A stretch of 5,867 nt of DNA from RGIG1840 sp964626795 (GCA_964626795.1 CAZVIQ010000048.1:1-5867), one strand, 5' to 3'. Shown: positions 1-5,760, numbered from the stretch's first letter. Notes: generated from the sequence alone by a model not told the origin. Numbers and translations: made by a program.

Positions 1-72
1 TGTAGAGGAAGAATTAAAGAACTTGATAGAACAAGCTTGGTTGAAATAATGCTTCAATATTATTTAAAATGA
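1..72 (+). CDS. ireB: IreB/YrzL-family regulatory protein, C-terminal fragment (5' end outside window)
   Basis: Only the last 23 codons are present, read from base 1 and ending in TGA at 70-72. The peptide contains RIKELDRTSLVEIMLQYYLK. This resembles the end of IreB/YrzL (DUF965) proteins, where a basic helix with an R-x-x-I-[RK]-x-[LF]-[ED]-R pattern is followed by an [ILV]-E-x-[LM]-[LVI]-x-x-YL ending. IreB is a small protein of about 85-90 residues, known in Enterococcus as a substrate of the Ser/Thr kinase IreK that affects cephalosporin resistance. The placement directly before ruvX matches the alaS-ireB-ruvX order of Bacillota. The stop overlaps the ruvX start as ATGA (69-72). The phosphorylated N-terminal region is not in the window, so the call rests on a short match plus synteny. 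Confidence 0.7.
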   Translation, partial: CRGRIKELDRTSLVEIMLQYYLK

Positions 73-488
73 GATGTTTAGGACTTGATTATGGAATGAA
101 AACTTGTGGAGTTGCCGTTAGTGACCCCACTGGTTTAATAGCCAGTTCTTTAGAAGTGATCAGATACGAAACTCATGAAGAATTACTTTTAAGAATTGAA
201 CAAATAATAAAAGACAAAAAAGTAGACTTAGTAGTGATTGGTAATCCTATTAATTTGAATGGGACTATGAGTACTAGAAGTGAAAAAACATTAGAATTTA
301 AGAAAATGTTAGAAGACACATTTAATATTACAGTAGAATTGCAGGATGAAAGATTATCTACTATTGAAGCTGAAAAAATATTGATTCAAAATAATACTAG
401 AAGAAAAGATAGAAAAAAAGTAATTGATAAAATGGCTGCAGTTATAATACTGCAAAGTTATTTAGATAAAACTAAAAAAGGAATTTAA
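69..488 (+). CDS. ruvX: RuvX/YqgF, putative pre-16S rRNA nuclease (Holliday junction resolvase-like)
   Basis: This 139-residue protein has the usual length for the YqgF/RuvX family, an RNase H-like fold nuclease implicated in 5' maturation of 16S rRNA. The family was earlier annotated as a Holliday junction resolvase. Visible motifs are the N-terminal strand LGLDYGMKTCGVAVSD (residues 4-19) with acidic residue D7, the GNPINLNGTMSTRSEK loop (58-73), QDERLST (92-98) with D93/E94, and RRKDRKKVIDKMAAVIILQS (111-130) with D120. The three acidic positions (D7, E94 or D93, D120) fit the family's metal-binding centre. The start is fixed by the conserved N-terminal strand beginning at residue 2. No Shine-Dalgarno sequence precedes the ATG. 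The start overlaps the preceding stop as ATGA, so translation is probably coupled to ireB. The next gene starts one base after the stop. Confidence 0.95.
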   Translation: MRCLGLDYGMKTCGVAVSDPTGLIASSLEVIRYETHEELLLRIEQIIKDKKVDLVVIGNPINLNGTMSTRSEKTLEFKKMLEDTFNITVELQDERLSTIEAEKILIQNNTRRKDRKKVIDKMAAVIILQSYLDKTKKGI

Positions 489-489
489 A

Positions 490-780
490 ATGGAAAAAAA
501 TAAACTTATTATAAAAAATGATAAAGGTGAATCTATTGAAGCAAGAGTACTGTTTACTGTAGAAGATGCTAAAACATCTAAAAATTATATAGTATATACT
601 AATGATGAAAAAGACAGTAAGGGAAATATTAAAACTTATGCTTCACTATATGAACAGGGAGATGATAATGATGAATTTAACTTATCTCCTATAAAAAGTG
701 ATGAAGAATATGATTTTATAAATAAGATATTATCTTCATTAAGTGAAAAAGAGAATGAAAAGGAAGAAAATAATGACTAA
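490..780 (+). CDS. DUF1292 (YrzB-like) small acidic protein
   Basis: This 96-residue cytosolic protein belongs to the DUF1292 family, whose function is unknown but which is widespread beside ruvX and ireB in Bacillota. It has the family pattern: an N-terminal beta hairpin (LIIKNDKGESIEARVLFTV, residues 6-24), a middle strand containing KNYIVYTND, a YASLYE strand (50-55), and the LSPIKSDEEYDFINKIL segment (65-81). The C-terminal 12 residues or so are almost all Glu, Lys, Asn and Asp. An AAAGGAA Shine-Dalgarno-like sequence (477-483) lies six bases before the ATG, inside the end of ruvX. The last eight bases overlap the preferred mltG start. There are no catalytic-looking residues and no membrane segment. 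Family assignment is firm but the role is unknown. Confidence 0.9.
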   Translation: MEKNKLIIKNDKGESIEARVLFTVEDAKTSKNYIVYTNDEKDSKGNIKTYASLYEQGDDNDEFNLSPIKSDEEYDFINKILSSLSEKENEKEENND

Positions 781-1840
781 TAAAAAATTTAATACTAGAA
801 GATTTACTTTGTTTATAGTGACATTAATATTATTTATATTTATGCTATTCCTGGGTATTTTCTTTTATATGCTTTCTCCAACAGGAAGTAAGAACGAAAA
901 AGTAGATTTTGTCGTTGAATCTGGAAGTACTTATCATAGTTTAGTTACTAAACTTAAAGATGAAGATTTGATTAAGTCAGAGTTTTTCTTTAAAATATAT
1001 TTAAAAATTAAAAATCCAACAAATCTTGATGCAGGTAAGTATAATTTAAATAAAGGAATGAGTGCAGGAAAGATAATAAAAAATTTATCTGAAAGGAATT
1101 TTAATAACCCAGATGCAGTTATGATTACTATTCCAGAAGGCAAACATATTACTGAAATAGCTACAATATTAAGTGAAAAAACAACGGCGTCTAAAGAAGA
1201 ATATTTGGCAGTATGGAATGATCCTGAATTTATATCAGAACTTATAGAAAAATATTGGTTTATTACTGATAAAATTCAAAATGGAAATCTAAGATATTCA
1301 CTTGAAGGATATTTCTTTCCATCTACTTATGAACTTTTAAATAAAGATGTTACTCCAAAATATGTAGCATATAAACTATTAGATCAAATGGAAGTGGTTT
1401 TAAGTGAGTATAGAAGTGATATAGAAGCTTCTAATTACTCTGTGCATGAAATACTAACAATGGCTAGTATAGTTGAATATGAAGCTATTTTGGATGAAGA
1501 CAGAGCTTTAGTAGCGGGAGTATTTTATAACAGACTTAATGATGATTGGAAATTACAAAGTTGTGCAACTGTAGGATATGCAATAGATGAATGGAAACTT
1601 ATATATTCAACTGCTGATTTGGCTGTTAATTCACCTTATAATACATACTATTATAAAGGACTTCCAGTAGGACCTGCCAATGCTCCAAGCGAAGAAAGTA
1701 TTAAAGCTGCAATATATCCAGAAGAGAGTGATTATTATTTCTTTTTAGCTGATGTATGCAGTAAAAACCCTAAAACATACTTTTCAAAAACAAATGCAGA
1801 GCATGAACAAAAAGCAAATCAATATTTGAATTGTAATTAA
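773..1840 (+). CDS. mltG: MltG, endolytic murein transglycosylase (YceG-like)
   Basis: MltG is a membrane-anchored lytic transglycosylase that cuts nascent peptidoglycan glycan strands and is thought to help set strand length. The ATG at 773 is preferred because AGGAAG (761-766) sits six bases upstream. An in-frame GTG at 743 would add ten lysine/arginine-rich residues and lacks a better site. The 355-residue product has a short basic N-terminus, one transmembrane helix (about residues 11-34), a LysM-like region (about 45-107), and the YceG catalytic domain to the end. The catalytic Glu is E235 in ASIVEYE (231-237), equivalent to E218 of E. coli MltG. LQSCATV (261-267) is the usual Gram-positive form of the next motif, followed by SPYNTYYYKGLPVGP (287-301). 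The gene overlaps the DUF1292 gene by eight bases, and trmR starts one base after its stop. Confidence 0.95.
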   Translation: MTNKKFNTRRFTLFIVTLILFIFMLFLGIFFYMLSPTGSKNEKVDFVVESGSTYHSLVTKLKDEDLIKSEFFFKIYLKIKNPTNLDAGKYNLNKGMSAGKIIKNLSERNFNNPDAVMITIPEGKHITEIATILSEKTTASKEEYLAVWNDPEFISELIEKYWFITDKIQNGNLRYSLEGYFFPSTYELLNKDVTPKYVAYKLLDQMEVVLSEYRSDIEASNYSVHEILTMASIVEYEAILDEDRALVAGVFYNRLNDDWKLQSCATVGYAIDEWKLIYSTADLAVNSPYNTYYYKGLPVGPANAPSEESIKAAIYPEESDYYFFLADVCSKNPKTYFSKTNAEHEQKANQYLNCN

Positions 1841-1841
1841 T

Positions 1842-2423
1842 ATGAAAAAATTAGTAAATAAAATAGAAGAATATGCAGAAAAGAAAAAAGTTCCTATAAT
1901 AGATAAAGAAAGTCTTCTTTATATTCTTAACTTGATAAAAGAAAGAAATATAATATCTATTTTAGAACTTGGATCTGCTATTGGATATTCTGCAATTAAC
2001 TTTGCTTTAGTTAATGATAATATTAGAGTTAAAACTATTGAAAGAGATGAAGCTAGATATAAAATAGCTCTTAAAAATATAAAAAAATTAAAGCTTACAG
2101 ATAGAATAGAAATAATAAATGATGATATTTTTAATATAAATGAGATAGAAAAATATGATTTAATTTTTATAGATGCGGCTAAAAGCCAGAATGAGAAGTT
2201 TTTAAATATGTTTAAAGGTAACTTAAATGAAAAAGGTATCATAATAATTGATAATTTAAATTTTCATGGATTTGTAGGTAAAAGTACAGAAATTAAAAGT
2301 AGGAATTTAAGATCACTTGTAAAAAAGATAGAGAATTTTATTACATACTTGGGTATGCAGGATGAATTTAAAGTTAAAATAATAAATATTGGAGACACAA
2401 TAGCGATACTTGAAAGGAGTTAG
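1842..2423 (+). CDS. trmR: TrmR-like tRNA 5-hydroxyuridine (U34) O-methyltransferase
   Basis: This is a SAM-dependent, metal-dependent class I O-methyltransferase of the COMT-like family 3. The B. subtilis member at the same locus (YrrM/TrmR) methylates 5-hydroxyuridine at tRNA position 34 to 5-methoxyuridine. The 193-residue sequence shows motif I ELGSAIGYSA (42-51), the acidic ribose-binding residue E67 in TIERDE, IFIDAAKSQ (108-116) with D111, and IIDNLNFHG (135-143) with D137 and N138. D111, D137 and N138 fit the usual metal ligands. Relative to typical family members of about 210-220 residues, some 20 N-terminal residues appear missing. A TGA at 1827-1829 in the same frame rules out an upstream extension with a normal start. 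No Shine-Dalgarno sequence is seen, so coupling to mltG is likely. Assignment as TrmR rather than a general O-methyltransferase rests on the adjacent trhP genes. Confidence 0.85.
   Translation: MKKLVNKIEEYAEKKKVPIIDKESLLYILNLIKERNIISILELGSAIGYSAINFALVNDNIRVKTIERDEARYKIALKNIKKLKLTDRIEIINDDIFNINEIEKYDLIFIDAAKSQNEKFLNMFKGNLNEKGIIIIDNLNFHGFVGKSTEIKSRNLRSLVKKIENFITYLGMQDEFKVKIINIGDTIAILERS
2412..2419 (+). promoter_or_regulatory. Ribosome binding site deciding the trhP1 start
   Basis: The sequence GAAAGGAG lies five bases before the ATG at 2425. It supports that ATG rather than an in-frame TTG at 2410, which overlaps this site and would add five residues. It lies within the last codons of trmR. 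Confidence 0.8.
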
Positions 2424-2424
2424 A

Positions 2425-3240
2425 ATGAATAAATATTTAATAATACCTAATGATAAAGATTTATATAAGTTTAAAGCAAAAGGCTTTAATTCTTTTATTT
2501 TACCATTAAATAATTATTCTTTAGGGTTTGATGTTTATTTTAATGTAGATGAAATAAACAAATATTCAAATGAAATGAATATCTACTTAATGATAAATAA
2601 GTTTATGCATAAAGAAGATTTAGTTAATTTAGAAAATATAATTAATAGTATAAATATTGGTTCTATAAAAGGAATGTTTATAGAAGATTTAGGTGTTCTA
2701 GATTTTTTTCCTAAAGACAAATGTATTATATATCAAAATCATATGATTAATAATTTCTTTTCTATTAATTTTTTCTATTCTTTAGGTTATTCAAATGTAG
2801 TGGTTAATAATGAACTTACAATAAAAGAAATTAAAGAAATAAGGAAAAAGACTGCAAGCACATTATATTACTTTATAGTTTCTAAAAACATATTAATGTA
2901 TTCAAACAGGAAACTTGTATCAAACTATTTTAAACACTATAGTGAAAATCAGGAACATAGTTCATATCTAATAAGAGAATCTGTTTCTAAAAAAGAACTT
3001 ATTGCTAAAGAAGAACTTGATAGTGCTACAATAAGTAATAATGATATCTTTTGTGGAAATAAATATATAAATGATTTAGAAAAGCTTGATTATCTTATAA
3101 TTAATTTAAGTAATATAAATCAAAGTGATACAAATATAATTTTAGATAATTATAATAATAGCGAACTCTATAAACTGATAGCTTGTGATTACTATTTTCT
3201 TGAGAATGATATTAAATATAAAGTAGGTGATTTAAAATGA
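2425..3240 (+). CDS. Divergent U32-family protein, TrhP1-like (YrrN position)
   Basis: This 271-residue protein sits where B. subtilis has yrrN (trhP1), between trmR and trhP2. There TrhP1 and TrhP2 take part in prephenate-dependent hydroxylation of tRNA U34. The overall alpha/beta pattern with repeated short hydrophobic strands (LIIP, SFILPL, IYLMIN, GMFIEDLG, VVVNNE, YYFIVS) is consistent with the U32 TIM-barrel-like fold. The segment MYSNRKLVSNYF (158-169) resembles the S-[KR]-R-x-L-x-x-NY region of TrhP1-type proteins. The U32 signature HGxxCxxxxGxC is absent. Only three cysteines occur (C100, C210, C254), and they are scattered, so a four-cysteine [4Fe-4S] site of the usual kind is not present. 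It is shorter than the roughly 300-310 residues of typical YrrN. The gene ends in an ATGA overlap with trhP2. Assignment is mainly by context and faint similarity. Confidence 0.6.
   Translation: MNKYLIIPNDKDLYKFKAKGFNSFILPLNNYSLGFDVYFNVDEINKYSNEMNIYLMINKFMHKEDLVNLENIINSINIGSIKGMFIEDLGVLDFFPKDKCIIYQNHMINNFFSINFFYSLGYSNVVVNNELTIKEIKEIRKKTASTLYYFIVSKNILMYSNRKLVSNYFKHYSENQEHSSYLIRESVSKKELIAKEELDSATISNNDIFCGNKYINDLEKLDYLIINLSNINQSDTNIILDNYNNSELYKLIACDYYFLENDIKYKVGDLK
3225..3230 (+). promoter_or_regulatory. Ribosome binding site for trhP2
   Basis: AGGTGA (extending to AGGTGAT) lies six bases before the ATG at 3237. It matches the 3' half of the extended Shine-Dalgarno consensus AAGGAGGTGAT. It lies within the last codons of the TrhP1-like gene, so trhP2 can be loaded independently as well as through the ATGA overlap. 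Confidence 0.65.
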
Positions 3241-4433
3241 AACCAGAAATTTTAGCACCGGCTGGTAATCTTGAAAAGTTGAAATGGGCTCTGGATTTTG
3301 GAGCAGATGCAGTTTATATTGGTGGAAAAGATTATAGTTTAAGAGCAAATGCTAATAATTTTGACAATGATGAACTTATAGAGGCAGTAGATTATGCTCA
3401 TAAAAACAATAAAAAAGTTTACGTTACTATAAATATGTTATTTCATAATGAAGACTTTAAAAATATAAAGAATTATCTTTTGTTTTTAAACAGTATAAAA
3501 ATAGATGGAATAATTGTAAGTGATTTTGGAATAATAAATTTAATAAAAGAATTAAATTTAGATACTAAGATTATAATATCAACTCAGGAGAGTACGACAA
3601 ATTATAAAGCTCTTGAATTTTATAAATCTTTAGGAGTACAAAGAGTAGTACTTGCACGTGAATGTTCTAGAGAAGATATAAAAGAAATGAAAGATAAAGT
3701 TGATATTGAACTTGAAGTATTTATACATGGAGCAATGTGTACAAGCTACAGTGGAAGGTGTACCCTTTCTAATTATATAACTAAGAGAGATTCTAACCGC
3801 GGAGGATGTGCACAAGTATGTAGATTTTGTTTTGATATTCTAGAAAACGAAAAAAAGTATGCAATATCTAGCAAAGACTTGAATATGATAGATTACATAC
3901 CTGAACTTATCAGTATGAAAATAGATTCATTTAAAATAGAAGGTAGAATGAAAAGTATCTATTATATTGCCACTGTAGTGGATGCTTATAAAAATATTAT
4001 CAATAAAACTATGAATAAAACAATTAATGAAAAGGATATTCTTTATTATAAGAAAATAGTTGAAAGATCTTCGAATAGAGAAAATGCTGTTCAATTTTAT
4101 GATAAGAAACCTACAGAGAATGAGCAATATTATACTGGTAGAGAAGAAATATCAAATCAGGATTTCTTAGGTATAGTTTTAGAATATAATGAAAAGACTA
4201 ATGAGGCAGTTATTGAACAGAGAAATTATTTTGAAGTTGGAGATGTTGTAGATGTATTTGGACCAGATACAGAAGTATTCTCATTTAAAATTGAAAGTTT
4301 AGTGAATACAGAAGAAGAAAGCGTAAATGCAGCGCGTCACCCACAAGAAATTCTGAAAATAAATATGCCAAAGAAAGTAAAAAAGAATGATATTATGAGA
4401 GTTAATTTGCTTGACAAAACAACTGAAATGTAG
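3237..4433 (+). CDS. trhP2: TrhP2-type tRNA U34 hydroxylation protein (peptidase U32 family)
   Basis: This 398-residue U32-family protein matches TrhP-type proteins, which form 5-hydroxyuridine at tRNA position 34 using prephenate and an Fe-S cluster. Many databases still call them collagenase-like peptidases. The N-terminus KPEILAPAGNLEKLKWAL and GADAVYIGG (22-30) are typical. The U32 signature is EVFIHGAMCTSYSGRCTLS (160-178), with C168 and C175, followed by RGGCAQVCRFCF (188-199), with C191, C195 and C198. SSKDLNMID (211-219) and FKIEGRMKSIYYIATVV (232-248) complete the core. A C-terminal beta-rich extension (about 307-393) contains FLGIVLEY, AVIEQRNYFEVGDVVDVFGP and a KKNDIMRVN end, as in longer TrhP/RlhA-type members. 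It overlaps the previous gene by four bases. The greA promoter's -35 element lies inside its last codons. Function in wobble hydroxylation is inferred from family and the neighbouring trmR. Confidence 0.92.
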   Translation: MKPEILAPAGNLEKLKWALDFGADAVYIGGKDYSLRANANNFDNDELIEAVDYAHKNNKKVYVTINMLFHNEDFKNIKNYLLFLNSIKIDGIIVSDFGIINLIKELNLDTKIIISTQESTTNYKALEFYKSLGVQRVVLARECSREDIKEMKDKVDIELEVFIHGAMCTSYSGRCTLSNYITKRDSNRGGCAQVCRFCFDILENEKKYAISSKDLNMIDYIPELISMKIDSFKIEGRMKSIYYIATVVDAYKNIINKTMNKTINEKDILYYKKIVERSSNRENAVQFYDKKPTENEQYYTGREEISNQDFLGIVLEYNEKTNEAVIEQRNYFEVGDVVDVFGPDTEVFSFKIESLVNTEEESVNAARHPQEILKINMPKKVKKNDIMRVNLLDKTTEM

Positions 4434-4439
4434 TATCAT
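4411..4439 (+). promoter_or_regulatory. Sigma-A-type promoter for greA
   Basis: A perfect -35 hexamer TTGACA (4411-4416) is followed after exactly 17 bases by a -10 hexamer TATCAT (4434-4439), five of six matches to TATAAT. The -35 lies in the final codons of trhP2 and the -10 begins directly after its TAG stop. Transcription would start near 4446, giving a leader of about 25 bases with the greA ribosome binding site. This would let greA be transcribed apart from the upstream operon. Confidence 0.75.
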
Positions 4440-4470
4440 TCTATGAGTATTAAAAGGAGAGAAAAACGAC

Positions 4471-4938
4471 ATGAAAAAGAAGGAAATATTTCTTACAAGT
4501 GAAGGCTTTTTAGATTTAGAAAACGAACTTAATATGTTAAAGTTTGAAAAAAGACCTAAAGTTTTAGAAGCTTTAAAGGAAGCACGTGCACTTGGAGATT
4601 TATCTGAAAATTCCGAATATGATACTGCATTAAATGAGCAGGAGATGTTGGAAAGTAGAATAAAGGAAGTTGAATATACATTAGAACACGCTACAATAAT
4701 TGAAGAATCAACTACTGATAAAGTTGGAATAGGTAGCACAGTTGTTCTTAAATATGATGGTGAAGGCGACGAAGAAGAATATAAAATTGTGGGAAGTCAA
4801 GAAGCTGACCCATTTAATAATAAAATATCAAATGAAAGCCCTATAGCTGCGGCTATTTTAAATAAAAAAGCAGGCTCTGTAGTAGAGGTAACTTCGCCAG
4901 ATGGTATATACAAAGTTGAAATTGTAAGTATTGCTTAA
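4471..4938 (+). CDS. greA: Transcription elongation factor GreA
   Basis: GreA rescues backtracked RNA polymerase by entering the secondary channel and stimulating cleavage of the extruded RNA 3' end. The 155-residue product has the normal length and two domains. The N-terminal coiled coil (about 1-75) has the tip motif LGDLSENSEYD (41-51), where D43 and E46 correspond to the catalytic acidic pair D41/E44 of E. coli. The C-terminal FKBP-like domain (about 82-155) has GIGSTVVLKY, the EEYKIVGSQEAD strand and ISNESPIAAAILNKKAG (119-135). AGGAG (4455-4459) precedes the ATG by 11 bases, slightly long but the only candidate. It has its own promoter just upstream. Its stop codon lies in the loop of a terminator hairpin. 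In B. subtilis greA also follows the yrr genes, but with udk between. Confidence 0.97.
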   Translation: MKKKEIFLTSEGFLDLENELNMLKFEKRPKVLEALKEARALGDLSENSEYDTALNEQEMLESRIKEVEYTLEHATIIEESTTDKVGIGSTVVLKYDGEGDEEEYKIVGSQEADPFNNKISNESPIAAAILNKKAGSVVEVTSPDGIYKVEIVSIA

Positions 4939-4954
4939 ATGCAGTACTTTTTTT
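4926..4954 (+). terminator. Rho-independent terminator of greA, overlapping its stop codon
   Basis: A nine-base-pair stem forms between AAGTATTGC (4926-4934) and GCAGTACTT (4941-4949), with one G-U pair. The six-base loop TTAAAT contains most of the greA stop codon. The T run 4948-4954 supplies the U tract. On the opposite strand no T run follows the stem, so it should work only for plus-strand transcription. Confidence 0.8.
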
Positions 4955-4963
4955 GTCAGTTAA

Positions 4964-4999
4964 AAACACTTTAAGCTTTTTTTAAAGTGTTTGCTTTTT
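4964..4999. terminator. Bidirectional terminator hairpin between convergent genes
   Basis: A perfect 11-base-pair inverted repeat, AAACACTTTAA (4964-4974) and TTAAAGTGTTT (4982-4992), encloses a seven-base loop. On the plus strand it is followed by GCTTTTTCC, a short T tract. On the minus strand the stem runs into TTTTTAAC. The stop codon of the minus-strand amidotransferase-like gene (4971-4973) lies in one arm. It probably terminates that gene and acts as a backup for greA. The stem is AT-rich, so strength is uncertain. Confidence 0.72.
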
Positions 5000-5693
5000 C
5001 CAAGGTACTATCTATGAAACTTTCTATTAGAAGTCTTGCATTTATATCATAATCTGTCATGACTTCGGGATGCCATTGAACACCTACTGCGAATGGATGA
5101 ACGGATTTATCAAATTCAACCGCTTCTATATATCCATCTTCACTTGTTGCGCTTACAATAAGTTTATTAGTATTTTCTAAATGATATTTATGATTACTAG
5201 TTACATCAATAACATCATTTTTTACTATTTCATAAAGTCTAGTATTTTTTTCTATGTTTACACTATGAGCATATTTTACTTTAGTCACCGAATGACTAAC
5301 ATCTGATTCGTTTTTTTTGAGAATAGTTTTTTTAAGTCGACTATTTTTTAAATCAACTATTCCCATAAGCTGCATTCCCATACAAGTGCCAAGAAAAGGT
5401 ATTTTTTTATAGAGTGCATATTTACATATAAATTCATCATATTCGTAAATTTTACATCCACCGGGAAAAATAAGCCCATTACACATATCTATTATTCTAA
5501 TAAGATCTTTTTTATTTTCTAAAGACATTTTTGGAATGAAGTTATTAGAGTCTTTAGTTAATTTGTTTTGTGTAGGCATTATCACTAAAGGTACACCGTT
5601 AAAATTGTTTATAACTTTTCTATAATTCTCATGTATTATCTGTTCATCTGTTTGATTTAAATGTGATAATACACCTATTATAGGTTTTCTCAT
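4971..5693 (-). CDS. Class I glutamine amidotransferase-like protein (peptidase C26 / PuuD-like family)
   Basis: The 240-residue protein resembles gamma-glutamyl hydrolases of the peptidase C26/PuuD type, cytosolic enzymes that cleave gamma-glutamyl amide bonds. The N-terminus RKPIIGVLSH is typical. FLGTCMGMQLMG (100-111) is the nucleophile elbow with C104. YAHSVNI (141-147) and NHKY (167-170) match conserved inner strands, and GVQWHPE (204-210) supplies H208 and E210, completing the Cys-His-Glu triad. The ATG at 5693 is chosen because AAAGGAG (5706-5700 on the plus coordinates) lies six bases upstream and the conserved first strand begins at residue 2. A longer ATG start at 5729 would include the ribosome binding site. 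The segment GLIFPGGCKIYEYDEF (73-88) is shorter than the usual GGxDVxPxxY loop, and C80 replaces the usual Asp or Ser. The true substrate cannot be told from the sequence. Confidence 0.85.
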   Translation of the reverse strand: MRKPIIGVLSHLNQTDEQIIHENYRKVINNFNGVPLVIMPTQNKLTKDSNNFIPKMSLENKKDLIRIIDMCNGLIFPGGCKIYEYDEFICKYALYKKIPFLGTCMGMQLMGIVDLKNSRLKKTILKKNESDVSHSVTKVKYAHSVNIEKNTRLYEIVKNDVIDVTSNHKYHLENTNKLIVSATSEDGYIEAVEFDKSVHPFAVGVQWHPEVMTDYDINARLLIESFIDSTLEKANTLKKA

Positions 5694-5717
5694 AAAGAAC
5701 TCCTTTTTAAAACCATT

Positions 5718-5746
5718 ATTATATATCATATTCTACTAGATATTAA
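5718..5746 (-). promoter_or_regulatory. Likely promoter of the amidotransferase-like gene
   Basis: Read on the minus strand, TTAATA (5746-5741, four of six matches to TTGACA) is followed after 17 bases by a perfect TATAAT (5723-5718). A start near 5711 would give a leader of about 18 bases carrying the AAAGGAG site. The region is so AT-rich that chance matches are likely, which limits confidence. Confidence 0.5.
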
Positions 5747-5760
5747 AAATTCTTTAAATT

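Noticed and set aside
743..772. GTG at 743 as the mltG start, adding ten basic residues
   Set aside because: The ATG at 773 has AGGAAG at a six-base spacing and gives a normal short basic N-terminus before the membrane helix. The GTG start has no comparable site and would overlap the DUF1292 gene further.
934..1143. Open frames on the minus strand inside mltG, trmR (1919-2242) and trhP2 (3630-3815, 3927-4127)
   Set aside because: They are antisense to conserved genes, with hydrophobic low-complexity translations expected from the complement of A-rich coding sequence.
2410..2424. TTG at 2410 as the start of the TrhP1-like gene
   Set aside because: The GAAAGGAG ribosome binding site lies within these codons and points to the ATG at 2425.
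4440..4470. Riboswitch or attenuator in the greA leader
   Set aside because: The predicted leader is only about 25 bases, too short for an aptamer, and no hairpin was found in it.
4299..4739. 146-codon open frame on the minus strand across the trhP2-greA junction
   Set aside because: It is antisense to two well-supported genes and shows no recognisable domain or family motif. It would also cover the greA promoter.
5311..5318. Run of eight T (A8 on the coding strand of the amidotransferase-like gene) as a programmed slippage site
   Set aside because: The frame continues normally on both sides with conserved motifs. Such runs are expected in DNA this AT-rich, and no alternative-frame product is apparent.
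5694..5729. ATG at 5729 (minus strand) as the amidotransferase start
   Set aside because: The added 12 residues would be encoded across the ribosome binding site and leader, and the conserved first strand starts right after the ATG at 5693.
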